Source: Gulosibacter molinativorax (GTDB lineage: Bacteria > Actinomycetota > Actinomycetes > Actinomycetales > Microbacteriaceae). Taken from it: DNA of 64,000 bases. Of the stretch, positions 63,822 to 64,000 are shown one piece after another. Positions within the stretch are counted from its first letter, which is position 1; every line of letters begins with the position of its first letter. Both the position numbers and the translations under genes were made by a program. The DNA lies in assembly GCF_003010915.2 (NCBI RefSeq), contig NZ_CP028426.1, forward strand, positions 62,001 through 126,000, read 5' to 3'. The notes under the pieces were generated by a model that was given only the letters and a program-made list of their open reading frames with translations, ran no database searches and was not told the origin of the DNA.

Positions 63822-63895
63822 CGGGAATTAGCTCAGCTTGGTAGAGCGCTCGTTTTGGGGGCGAGAAGTCGCAGGTTCAAATCCTGTATTCCCGA
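63822..63895 (+). tRNA. tRNA-Pro (TGG)
   Basis: Acceptor CGGGAAT/ATTCCCG, D arm AGCTCAGCTTGGTAGAGC, anticodon loop TTTGGGG with TGG, T arm GCAGGTTCAAATCCTGT, discriminator A, no encoded CCA. A TAGACT -10-like box lies at 63791-63796. Confidence 0.95.
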
Positions 63896-63903
63896 CAAGC
63901 AAT

Positions 63904-63945
63904 GCCCCGACTTGCCAGTAAAGCACTGGTGAGTCGGGGCCTTTT
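63904..63945 (+). terminator. Rho-independent terminator after tRNA-Pro
   Basis: GCCCCGACT (63904-63912) pairs with AGTCGGGGC (63932-63940), with an inner CCAGT/ACTGG stem, followed by CTTTTCT. The rest of the window (63946-64000) holds nothing recognisable. Confidence 0.92.
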
Positions 63946-64000
63946 CTGTTTCCCAGGTTAGGAGCCGATTTGCTCCGAGTATCCATTCGGTATCGGTGGC

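Overview
The window is a high-GC actinobacterial chromosome segment. Gene content and style (non-ATG starts, leaderless promoters, 4-nt stop/start overlaps, Erm(X)-like methyltransferase, mycobacterial-type RpiB and Nei, GlbO globin, a very frequent GGATGCG heptamer) point to the Microbacteriaceae; genus is not determinable by reading. Most of it is ordinary core chromosome with short accessory patches.

Layout. 1-2465: the 3' end of dinB, then a small AT-rich island with an Erm(X)-like 23S rRNA methyltransferase, its leader peptide and an attenuator, flanked by two diverged ~200-nt direct repeats made of 18-nt palindromes. 2466-8925: the treX-treY-treZ operon (trehalose from glycogen or maltodextrin). 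9059-17835: a GerW-like protein and a P-loop kinase separated by one in-frame TAG, a metallopeptidase, an SMR exporter pair, a cellulose-synthase-like glycosyltransferase with a structured leader, TrhO, a dicarboxylate symporter, and a coupled membrane-protein/XRE cluster under a PadR gene. 17923-24670: serine hydrolase, a NarL-type two-component system whose kinase carries a second His-less dimerisation domain, membrane proteins, PadR and an alpha/beta hydrolase. 24785-27390: tRNA-His, orn, tRNA-Arg, MFS transporter. 27519-30480: an OmpR-type two-component pair in which both genes carry inactivating lesions, an acidic repeat secreted protein and a DUF347 membrane protein.

30613-45646: beta-lactamase-fold hydrolase, nadE, msrA, gltBD, an SSB paralogue, lipoprotein, ettA with thioesterase, and gdhA. 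GltBD and GdhA are the two routes of ammonia assimilation into glutamate. 45729-49257: a TPP riboswitch and thiBPQ thiamine importer. 49226-57821: CynX-like MFS, GlbO, MscS, a small membrane protein with a YeiH-type exporter, PepN, RpiB, Nei. 57838-62616: a 1592-residue zinc-ribbon membrane protein of unknown function. 62873-63895: tRNA-Gly, an MBL-fold hydrolase and tRNA-Pro.

The most unusual signals are the repeat-flanked inducible erm island with its hybrid-looking leader peptide, the double lesion in the OmpR-type system, the His-less duplicated domain in the NarL-type kinase, and the structured leader upstream of the glycosyltransferase. No defence system, CRISPR array, prophage, insertion sequence or biosynthetic cluster was recognised.
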